Below, piece by piece: positions 1-4,332 of a DNA stretch of 5,222 bases; the first letter of the stretch is position 1; every line of letters starts with the position of its first letter. The stretch comes from Nitrososphaerota archaeon (lineage in GTDB: Archaea; Thermoproteota; Nitrososphaeria; Nitrososphaerales; Nitrosopumilaceae), in NCBI GenBank assembly GCA_016126025.1, contig JAEFDA010000140.1:1-5222 (forward strand), written 5' to 3'. Made by a program: the position numbers and the translations under genes. The notes under the pieces were generated by a model. It did no database searches, was not told where the DNA came from, and saw nothing but the letters and a program-made list of their open reading frames with translations.

Positions 1-50
1 GGCGCCAAACCCGCTGTGCGGAGGCGGTATGCGGTTACCAAGGCAGCTTC

Positions 51-55
51 AAAAA
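51..55 (-). terminator. Possible T-tract terminator after the 65-1162 gene
   Basis: On the minus strand a run of five T lies nine bases after the TGA stop, following another short T-rich stretch. Archaeal transcription often ends at T-rich tracts without a hairpin. The run is short, so this is only a weak candidate. I see nothing else clear in bases 1-64. Confidence 0.25.
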
Positions 56-64
56 CCGAAACAG

Positions 65-1162
65 TCACGTCTTGTCCCTGTTGATCTTTCCATCATACAG
101 GTTGTACAGTCCGGGCCGGCGGCCATTTTTGGCCAGATTCCGGTTGGCGATAAGCCTGTCGAACGACTCCAAACGGTACGCGCCCAGTATGGGAATCCCA
201 TTCCAATTTGGCTGTTCTACGTCTGCCCATATTACCTGATTTACAACATACCGCAGCTCGCTGCCGAGGTAACTGTTGACAAGTTCAGGCGAGGGCTCAC
301 GTCCGGTTGAATCCATGATCCATCCTGCCATCATATCTGGTTTCAGAGCACTAACCATGACCTTGGGCTGCAACAATATGCGTTGCGAGGCTGTATTGAG
401 GTACGAGCTCTGCCACGCATTCGCCTGCAGGCCACCGAAACGCACGGACGACGGACCCGCGCCCAGGTTGCTGAAAGACTCCACGTACCGGAAGCCCAAC
501 GCGCCCACGATGTTCTTGGCAACCTTGTCCCACTGCTTGTCGGCGCGGTGCAGTGTAGCCATGCCGCGCAGGTTGCCCGTGCCGTCAAAGTCCCCGCGAA
601 GTTCTATGGTGATTCTGTCCTTGAGGAGACGATTCCACTCCGGCAGGAAGTGCAACGGCAGTCGTGTTGGTGACATCGTCACGAGTATTTTAACTGGATC
701 GGCACCACTTGGTCCGAATACGTCGCCGTCTAAAATCGGCTTGTTGAGTTGGTCCAGCTTGCGTTGCAGCCAGTTCAAGTCTTCTTCATTCGAACACGTC
801 TTTTCGGAGTAATGCGCCGGAAACGAATCAGATTTCGCGACTTTTCGGTCAAGGTCGTGCCCCACCACGTTGCCGCCGAGATGGGCCTGTATGCAAATGT
901 ATCTGTCAAGTTCGATGTCTATGTCGTAGGTGATTCCTTTGTCCTCAACCCTCGTTACGTCGCACCTTTCGGACTCGTCAAGCTGCCGCGTTATCTGTGC
1001 TTGGAAAAAGAACCCGTCCTTGTCCGAGTTGTAGTTGATCTTGCCGTCTTTGGTGATTTGATCGAGCAGTTCGTCCATGCCTCTGATGAGCGGTTGTTTG
1101 TGTGTACGTTCACATACCCACCTGAGCAAATCGTCCTTCCGGTAGCTGGTGAAGTGTATCAT
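65..1162 (-). CDS. Hypothetical protein, 365 aa, family not recognised
   Basis: I do not recognise this protein and assign no function. It starts at an ATG that has an in-frame stop codon four codons upstream, so the start is well bounded, and it ends with TGA. There is no signal peptide and no membrane segment, so it is probably cytoplasmic. The N-terminal 130 residues are charged and rich in D, E, K and R. The middle (about 155-205) looks like alternating beta strands and helices. Residues 210-270 contain a glycine-rich stretch (NLGAGPSSVRFGGLQANAW). The C-terminal 25 residues are basic. Codon use resembles the other minus-strand gene, with many AGC, CTG and ATA codons. No Shine-Dalgarno sequence precedes the ATG, but a TATA-like box lies about 28 bases upstream, which fits a leaderless archaeal mRNA. 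It lies 524 bases downstream of the HEPN-like gene on the same strand. The sequence between has its own promoter signal, so separate transcription is likely. Confidence 0.8.
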   Translation of the reverse strand: MIHFTSYRKDDLLRWVCERTHKQPLIRGMDELLDQITKDGKINYNSDKDGFFFQAQITRQLDESERCDVTRVEDKGITYDIDIELDRYICIQAHLGGNVVGHDLDRKVAKSDSFPAHYSEKTCSNEEDLNWLQRKLDQLNKPILDGDVFGPSGADPVKILVTMSPTRLPLHFLPEWNRLLKDRITIELRGDFDGTGNLRGMATLHRADKQWDKVAKNIVGALGFRYVESFSNLGAGPSSVRFGGLQANAWQSSYLNTASQRILLQPKVMVSALKPDMMAGWIMDSTGREPSPELVNSYLGSELRYVVNQVIWADVEQPNWNGIPILGAYRLESFDRLIANRNLAKNGRRPGLYNLYDGKINRDKT

Positions 1163-1186
1163 CTGTACTGGCTATGTTTTTTATGG

Positions 1187-1194
1187 TATCTAAA
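1187..1194 (-). promoter_or_regulatory. TATA box of the 65-1162 gene
   Basis: On the minus strand the octamer TTTAGATA is centred about 28 bases before the ATG at 1162. This matches the archaeal TATA consensus (TTTAWATA-like) at the spacing expected if transcription starts at or next to the start codon. The absence of a Shine-Dalgarno sequence agrees with a leaderless message. A purine-rich AAGCGAA stretch just upstream could be the BRE. Confidence 0.5.
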
Positions 1195-1318
1195 TGTTCG
1201 CTTGAGTTTTCAGGACTCGTCAAAATTGGACCACTTCTAACGAGAGTTGTGAAGTACCAGAGCTGCCTTTGGTGTGGATACGGTGGTTGATACAAGTTCG
1301 GCAAACGGCTGTGACAGG

Positions 1319-1618
1319 CTACTGGTTTATCCCCGATATTGTGGTATGGGATGTCCGCCGGGCATCTATAGGCCGTAGCGCGTAGCATATGCGGAGGGTG
1401 TGTGGCAGGACGAGTACTTGGGTATTCAGAAAAACCTGAACCAGGTATCGTGCGCGTTCAGTGGCTCCCCAGGCCGGCCTAGCACGCACCACCCTCCGTC
1501 CTCTCCGACTCGTATATGCTAGCCGCAGAAGCCTGCTCCTCTCCAGCACCAGCGTCCGATACCGCGTATATGGTATGGAGTCGCGTACCACTCCGGAGAA
1601 CTCGAGGCCGAACCACAT
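1319..1618 (-). CDS. Doubtful arginine-rich small ORF in the 1163-1686 gap
   Basis: An open frame without stops runs for about 100 codons on the minus strand, with an ATG at 1618 and a possible TTG seven codons earlier. Third codon positions are GC-rich, which would suit a real gene. However, arginine makes up nearly a fifth of the residues, no family is recognisable, no promoter or ribosome-binding site is visible, and an opposite-strand frame over the same stretch (from 1461) looks about equally good. The frame also runs through the nested inverted repeats at 1383-1521. Those repeats or chance may explain the open frame better than protein coding. Confidence 0.2.
   Translation of the reverse strand: MWFGLEFSGVVRDSIPYTRYRTLVLERSRLLRLAYTSRRGRRVVRARPAWGATERARYLVQVFLNTQVLVLPHTLRICYALRPIDARRTSHTTISGINQ
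1383..1521. other. Nested inverted repeats, candidate structured RNA or cis element
   Basis: The gap between the two minus-strand genes holds nested complementary segments. An outer pair is TAGCATAT (1383-1390) with ATATGCTA (1514-1521). A middle pair is CGGAGGGTG (1392-1400) with CACCCTCCG (1490-1498), extended by four to six further pairs with single-base bulges. Inside lie the hairpin at 1411-1450, a CGTGC/GCACG pair (1449-1453 with 1482-1486, sharing two bases with the hairpin) and the palindrome AGGCCGGCCT (1471-1480). It does not contain the conserved RNase P, SRP or tRNA sequences I know. Strand and function are undetermined. It could be a leader of the downstream gene, a 3' end structure of the HEPN-like gene, or a small RNA. 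Confidence 0.4.
1411..1450. repeat. Strong 40-base hairpin
   Basis: CGA plus TACTTGG pairs with CCAGGT plus ATCG across one bulged G (ten pairs, one of them G-T). A three-base GTA bulge follows, then TTCAG pairs with CTGAA around a six-base loop AAAAAC. An A-T pair at 1410/1451 extends it. It has no T-run directly after it on either strand, so it does not look like a terminator. Confidence 0.5.
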
Positions 1619-1686
1619 CAAATGCCTAGTGGTGGCCAAATCCCTCTTTCAATCCACACATGTTTTCCGCCTCAAGTGTGCACAAA

Positions 1687-2619
1687 CTAAGGACCGGTTT
1701 GGCCACTCAATGACTTGTCAGATGCGTTCAAGCTGAGTCTGATTTTTCCCTTTGAAAAGGTGAATTTGCGGTGCAGGTCGTCCTGATTGCTCAAAGCTGG
1801 TCGGAGTGTTGTGGTGAATGTATGTACGCTGTTACATAGACTAAACACGATGCTGTACCGCCACACCGTCATATCCAGCCGGTGGCCGGTCTTATCAATA
1901 TCCAATTTCTCCCAACTGTCGGCTCCAGTTTTGCTGCGTCTCTTGATGTGAATGTCTGATCCCTCTATACTGAAATTGGTCTTAAACCCAGCAGTAGTCC
2001 CGGTATTATAGCGTTCATTCTTCACTGTCGGCTTGCCGATGATTGTAGTCATGTGAGCTGCTGCGTTTCGTAGGTCAGTGTCGCAGGCACCCGCAAGATC
2101 CCCAAACCCGCCATTGGTCAAAAACTCTAGTTTTGTCGCCAATGAGCAGCGCGTAGATATAGTATCAACCGAGTCGACTTTCTTGCAGCGGTACCCGTTC
2201 TCACCAAGTATCATACCCGGTGGATTTGTCTGCCACACTAGTAGGTAGCACACTTTATCGACTATCTGGCTGTATCTGGACTCAACAGCCAGCATATAGC
2301 GTAGACAGTGCAGGAGTGACTTTTCTTCGTCAGTCAGACCTGCCTTCTTAATGGTCTTGTTGTAGACATCTGCCCACAGGTTGTGGGTCTGATAGTCGGC
2401 CTTGGCGCCGTGAATCAATGCCGTGTTTGGGATGTGGAACGCACGGCAGTAATTCACTGCATCCCTAGTTAGGAAAAAGTTGTCCAGATTGCGGTTCACC
2501 GAAGCGGTTATGAACAGTCTGCGTACTCTGTCATATACATCCCGGATATCCTTCTTATATTCGTCACCAATGTCCATTGTGGCCAACACATTGTCGACGA
2601 TATATTTCTCAACATCCAT
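1687..2619 (-). CDS. HEPN-like protein, 310 aa (putative)
   Basis: No named family is certain. Residues 96-130 look like long helices (LLHCLRYMLAVESRYSQIV and onward). They are followed at about 184-189 by LRNAAAHM, an R-N-x3-H motif of the Rx4-6H type that marks HEPN domains. In HEPN RNases of toxin-antitoxin, abortive-infection and CRISPR systems the R and H form the active site. Many other HEPN proteins only bind RNA. The C-terminal 110 residues look beta-rich and basic (IHIKRRSK) and could contact nucleic acid; I do not recognise that part. The ATG at 2619 is preferred over the TTG two codons upstream because GGAAGTGATC sits ten bases before it. There is no signal peptide or membrane segment. 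The gene was probably the second in an operon whose first gene is now broken by insertions, so its present expression may rest on a substitute promoter at 2644-2650. Confidence 0.75.
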   Translation of the reverse strand: MDVEKYIVDNVLATMDIGDEYKKDIRDVYDRVRRLFITASVNRNLDNFFLTRDAVNYCRAFHIPNTALIHGAKADYQTHNLWADVYNKTIKKAGLTDEEKSLLHCLRYMLAVESRYSQIVDKVCYLLVWQTNPPGMILGENGYRCKKVDSVDTISTRCSLATKLEFLTNGGFGDLAGACDTDLRNAAAHMTTIIGKPTVKNERYNTGTTAGFKTNFSIEGSDIHIKRRSKTGADSWEKLDIDKTGHRLDMTVWRYSIVFSLCNSVHTFTTTLRPALSNQDDLHRKFTFSKGKIRLSLNASDKSLSGQTGP

Positions 2620-2629
2620 GTACAAATTA

Positions 2630-2639
2630 GATCACTTCC
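2630..2639 (-). promoter_or_regulatory. Shine-Dalgarno site of the HEPN-like gene, overlapping an upstream stop codon
   Basis: The minus-strand GGAAGTGATC differs at one base from GGAGGTGATC, the complement of the archaeal 16S rRNA 3' end, and lies ten bases before the ATG at 2619. It contains the TGA (2632-2634) that ends the reconstructed upstream gene. Archaea commonly use such sites for internal operon genes. It therefore fixes the start at 2619 and supports former translational linkage with the disrupted neighbour. Confidence 0.65.
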
Positions 2640-2657
2640 AACAATTTAATTGTTGTG
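2632..2657 (-). pseudogene. 3' tail of the disrupted small gene, beyond IS481
   Basis: This holds the last codons of the reconstructed gene described at 3736-3952. Joined to the other side of the IS481 element with one copy of the 15-bp target, the frame continues as NPPQQLNCWK and stops at TGA 2632-2634, inside the ribosome-binding site of the HEPN-like gene. In the present sequence it is cut off from the rest by the 1068-bp element. Confidence 0.5.
2644..2650 (-). promoter_or_regulatory. Possible TATA-like element before the HEPN-like gene
   Basis: The A/T-rich core ATTAAAT (minus strand) is centred about 28 bases before the ATG at 2619. It sits in a 17-base palindrome, CAACAATT-T-AATTGTTG (2639-2655). 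After reconstruction it also falls in the last codons of the broken upstream gene, so it may be coding sequence that happens to resemble a promoter. If it works, it would let the HEPN-like gene be transcribed independently of the insertions upstream. Confidence 0.3.
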
Positions 2658-3701
2658 GTGGGTTTGATCCTCTGTAGTGTATGGAAATCATGTCGCTTAG
2701 GCACAGCTAAGAGGACACCGCAGGAATATGACAAGCTATATGGATCGAAGGATGGGACGGGGCCTGTGCTGGCGGACAAGTCCATACGATACATCATCAG
2801 GCAGCTGAAGAAGGGCAAGGATACCAGGGTGGTGGCCGAGGAGATGAAAGTGTCGCAACAGCACGTCCAGCGGCTGTGGGCGGAGTATCTCAAGACGGGG
2901 GCGGCCCACGTTCAGGGCAGAGCGGGACGGCCCAAGGGCGCCGATCCCTCGGATGCCGAGGTGGAGATGGTGCTGGACACCTACCGCCGCTGGCCTGACG
3001 GGGTGCAGCTGACCGTAAAGAGGCTCCGGAGGGCCGGATGCAATATAGGGTACACCAGGGTATACCAGATATTGAAGTCCAACGGTCTGGTCACCGCCTC
3101 CCCCGCAAAGTCAAGGCAGCGCAAGTGGGTCCGTTACGAGCGCCTCTACTCCAATGCCATGTGGCACACCGACTGGCATATCATGAAGGATCCGCGCATG
3201 AAGGATCTGAACCTGATCACCTATCTGGATGACGCCTCGCGGTGCGTTACCGGGGCGGCTCTCTTCAGGGAGGCCACCTCGGAGAACGCGGTGACAGTAC
3301 TGAGGCAGGCCATAGGCAGGTTCGGCACGCCGGCGACCATCCTCTCTGACAACGGCTCCTGCTTTGTGGGGGCGGGAGGCCGCAAAAAGCCGAAGGGCAC
3401 TTGGACGCCGACCCTGTTCGAGAACGAGCTGCTGTCCCTAGACATAGGCCTGATCAACTCAAGGCCGTACCACCCGCAGACCAACGGAAAACTGGAGCGA
3501 TTCCACAGGAGTATAGAAGACGAGATATGGCGCTATGGCTGCCTGGACGACTACATCGAATACTACAACACCGACAGGCTGCACTGGGCTCTGGACATCG
3601 ACAACTACGAGACGCCCATGATGGCCTTTCACAACAAGGCCGCTACGGACGACGTAAGGAGGCAGGACCCCAAGTGGATGGAGGCGGACATCAATGGCTG
3701 A
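2655..3701 (+). CDS. IS481-family DDE transposase (start unresolved)
   Basis: This catalyses cut and strand transfer of the surrounding element. Numbering is from the GTG at 2655 (348 codons). Residues 42-76 form a helix-turn-helix (DKSIRYIIRQLKKG...VSQQHVQRLW), and a basic GRAGRPKG linker and a second helical segment (about 100-145) follow. The rve/DDE catalytic core carries D173 (WHTDWH), D232 (LSDNGS) and E281 (NGKLERFHR). The second gap is longer than the usual 35 because of a GGRKKPKGTW insertion. All catalytic residues are present. The start is odd. The in-frame GTG, GTG and TTG codons at 2655-2666 lie outside the element in target DNA, and the first in-frame start inside is GTG 2766, which would drop conserved-looking sequence. 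ATG 2690, inside the left repeat, reads MSLRHS then stop; a +1 shift at AGC-T-AAG would give MSLRHSKRTPQEYDKLYG and a 336-residue protein. AGG and ATA codons are frequent, as in archaea. Confidence 0.88.
   Translation: MVGLILCSVWKSCRLGTAKRTPQEYDKLYGSKDGTGPVLADKSIRYIIRQLKKGKDTRVVAEEMKVSQQHVQRLWAEYLKTGAAHVQGRAGRPKGADPSDAEVEMVLDTYRRWPDGVQLTVKRLRRAGCNIGYTRVYQILKSNGLVTASPAKSRQRKWVRYERLYSNAMWHTDWHIMKDPRMKDLNLITYLDDASRCVTGAALFREATSENAVTVLRQAIGRFGTPATILSDNGSCFVGAGGRKKPKGTWTPTLFENELLSLDIGLINSRPYHPQTNGKLERFHRSIEDEIWRYGCLDDYIEYYNTDRLHWALDIDNYETPMMAFHNKAATDDVRRQDPKWMEADING
2658..2672 (+). repeat. Left target-site duplication of IS481 element (15 bp)
   Basis: GTGGGTTTGATCCTC immediately precedes the left inverted repeat, and an identical copy follows the right one at 3741-3755. 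Fifteen bases is at the upper end of the 4-15 range known for IS481 elements. The two copies match exactly, which suggests a fairly recent insertion. Confidence 0.92.
2673..2696 (+). repeat. IS481 left inverted repeat, 24 bp
   Basis: It begins TGTAGTGTATGG and ends ATCATGTCGC, and is the exact reverse complement of 3717-3740. It contains two ATG triplets (2681 and 2690), one of which may be the original transposase start. Confidence 0.95.
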
Positions 3702-3716
3702 CGGTCAGGACGAGGC

Positions 3717-3740
3717 GCGACATGATTTCCATACACTACA
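3717..3740 (+). repeat. IS481 right inverted repeat, 24 bp
   Basis: It begins GCGACATGAT and ends CATACACTACA, and is the exact reverse complement of 2673-2696. On the minus strand it supplies a TAG (3736-3738) that now ends the reading frame of the disrupted gene. Confidence 0.95.
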
Positions 3741-3952
3741 GTGGGTTTGATCCTCTGTGAAACAATGTTCGGTGTTTGGGGCATAAGGACCGACCACCGT
3801 TATATACACCCACACATCGACCAGCAGCTAGTTGGTACTGACCGGTGGCATAGAAGCGGCCATTCGGTGCGCATACGTCCAGCCTTAAATGGAATGGATA
3901 CGCATTGTAATCACACCCCGACTGGTCCAGCCTGGTAGGGCTCCCGGCTGTA
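3736..3952 (-). pseudogene. Middle part of a small cysteine-containing gene, broken by insertions
   Basis: A minus-strand frame runs from the MITE-like element to a TAG supplied by the IS481 right end. It has coding-like composition (RLDQSGCDYNAYPFHL, then RFYATGQYQLAAGRCVGVYN) but no ATG of its own. Removing the 223-bp element plus one TA joins it in frame to the segment starting at ATG 4248. Removing IS481 plus one target copy joins it in frame to 2632-2657. The rebuilt protein has 102 residues and six cysteines at about 10, 37, 51, 70, 81 and 100, suggesting metal binding or disulfides. I do not recognise the family. It would end 12 bases before the HEPN-like gene, as the first or an upstream gene of an operon. 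The true start may lie beyond the IS1595 element, because the frame stays open upstream of 4248 to that element's edge. Confidence 0.55.
3741..3755 (+). repeat. Right target-site duplication of IS481 element (15 bp)
   Basis: GTGGGTTTGATCCTC is identical to 2658-2672 and directly abuts the right inverted repeat. The match can be counted as 18 because the next bases, TGT, equal the start of the left inverted repeat. The extra three bases are ambiguous. Confidence 0.92.
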
Positions 3953-3977
3953 TAGTGACGCGACTATGTTATTTCCG
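3951..3977 (+). repeat. Left terminal inverted repeat of the MITE-like element, with TA target
   Basis: It starts TATAGTGACGC and ends ATTTCCG. Against the reverse complement of 4151-4177 it matches at 21 of 27 positions, including the first eleven and the last seven. The first two bases are the presumed TA target duplication. Confidence 0.6.
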
Positions 3978-4175
3978 ACAGCAAGTTGCCCCTGAAGACG
4001 TTTGGCTAGGTCGAACTTGAGCCCTGCCGTTCTGAAGTATCTTGTTTAACATTTAGGCCCTTTTTTGTACGTATTATAAGCCAGCTTAAACTGTTCACAC
4101 CACGGATTAGAGACCGGGAGATCTGAGGTATCTTTGATGAGTGCCTTTTCCGGAAATTACTTTGGAGCGTCACTA
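3953..4175. mobile_element. MITE-like element, 223 bp, TA target (IS630/Tc1-type ends)
   Basis: A short element runs from TAGTGACGC to GCGTCACTA, with imperfect terminal inverted repeats and TA on both sides. It has no intact gene. A TA duplication is typical of the IS630/Tc1/mariner group, so it is probably a non-autonomous relative mobilised in trans. No such transposase is in the window. The strongest support is that exact removal of 225 bases (element plus one TA) fuses two minus-strand reading frames without a shift or stop. A 37-codon open stretch without a start (4046-4156, minus) lies inside and could be a leftover of a parent element or chance. Confidence 0.6.
4109..4129 (+). repeat. 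Imperfect 21-bp direct repeat, copy 1
   Basis: AGAGACCGGG followed by a similar eleven bases matches 4221-4241 at 18 of 21 positions. This copy lies inside the MITE-like element and the other lies in the gene it interrupts. The repeat is short enough that chance similarity cannot be excluded. Confidence 0.35.
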
Positions 4176-4177
4176 TA
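4151..4177 (+). repeat. Right terminal inverted repeat of the MITE-like element, with TA target
   Basis: It starts CGGAAATTAC and ends GCGTCACTATA, pairing with 3951-3977 as described there. The final TA (4176-4177) is the second copy of the presumed target duplication. Confidence 0.6.
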
Positions 4178-4261
4178 GTTGCCAGCTTGAGGCTGGCAGG
4201 CATCGGCACGTCAGGCAGACAGAGACCGGGCGAACGGAGGTCGCTCATATTCTGAATCGTA
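4176..4261 (-). pseudogene. 5' part of the disrupted small gene
   Basis: From ATG 4248 the minus-strand frame reads MSDLRSPGLCLPDVPMPASL and on to KLAT, where the MITE-like element cuts in at a TA. The frame is also open upstream of the ATG (TIQN) up to the presumed IS1595 end at 4262, so the natural start could be further upstream and now separated by that element. No TATA box or ribosome-binding site is visible near 4248, consistent with loss of the promoter. As the DNA stands, the frame reads through the element for 80 codons and stops at 4006. Confidence 0.45.
4221..4241 (+). repeat. Imperfect 21-bp direct repeat, copy 2
   Basis: This is the second copy, 112 bases from the first. It falls in the codons for DLRSPGL of the disrupted minus-strand gene. 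Confidence 0.35.
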
Positions 4262-4305
4262 GGGGTGGCTTCAGCCCTTAACCACGTGGTTAGACCGAAA
4301 AAGAT

Positions 4306-4311
4306 CTATAA
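4306..4311 (+). promoter_or_regulatory. TATA box of the IS1595 transposase
   Basis: CTATAA is centred about 25 bases before the ATG at 4333 and is preceded by the purine-rich GAAAAAGA, a possible BRE. No Shine-Dalgarno sequence separates it from the ATG; the spacer is C-rich. This fits a leaderless archaeal transcript. Confidence 0.5.
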
Positions 4312-4332
4312 CCCCACACCCCCCGCACCCCA

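Larger units (their letters stand above)
2673..3740 (+). mobile_element. Complete IS481-family insertion sequence, 1068 bp
   Basis: The element is bounded by perfect 24-bp inverted repeats beginning TGTAGTGTATGG and is flanked by an exact 15-bp direct repeat. The TGT...ACA ends, single DDE transposase gene and duplication length all fit IS481. It lies in the 3' end of a small minus-strand gene, 38 bases before the start codon of the HEPN-like gene. Its transposase is transcribed away from that gene. Confidence 0.93.

Noticed and set aside
1223..1241. A 19-base segment upstream of the 65-1162 gene matching 2624-2642 upstream of the HEPN-like gene at 16 of 19 positions, suggesting a shared operator.
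   Set aside because: A match of this quality is expected by chance once or more in a window this long. In one place it overlaps the ribosome-binding site and in the other it is about 60 bases from the start, so the positions do not correspond.
1110..1388. A 92-codon minus-strand frame overlapping the start of the 65-1162 gene.
   Set aside because: It overlaps the better-supported gene in another frame by about 50 bases, has no promoter signal and no recognisable domain.
1383..1521. tRNA, RNase P RNA or SRP RNA in the structured gap.
   Set aside because: No T-arm GGTTCRA context, no RNase P core GAGGAAAGTCC or ACAGAAA, and no SRP helix 8 sequence could be found on either strand.
3799..3808. 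GTTATATAC, a strong-looking TATA box.
   Set aside because: It falls in the codons for GVYNG of the rebuilt minus-strand gene, and no start codon lies at a suitable distance on either strand.
3765..3938. Plus-strand open frame of 57 codons from ATG 3765.
   Set aside because: Its composition looks random, and the opposite strand has a better coding frame that is supported by the two in-frame junctions.
4180..4198. TGCCAGC-TTGAG-GCTGGCA hairpin as a terminator.
   Set aside because: No T-run follows on either strand, and it lies in codons of the disrupted gene (PASLKLA).
4006..4248. An 80-codon minus-strand open frame taken as an intact small gene.
   Set aside because: Its second half lies inside the MITE-like element. 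The 225-base insertion happens to keep the frame open for a while; only the first 24 codons look like original gene.
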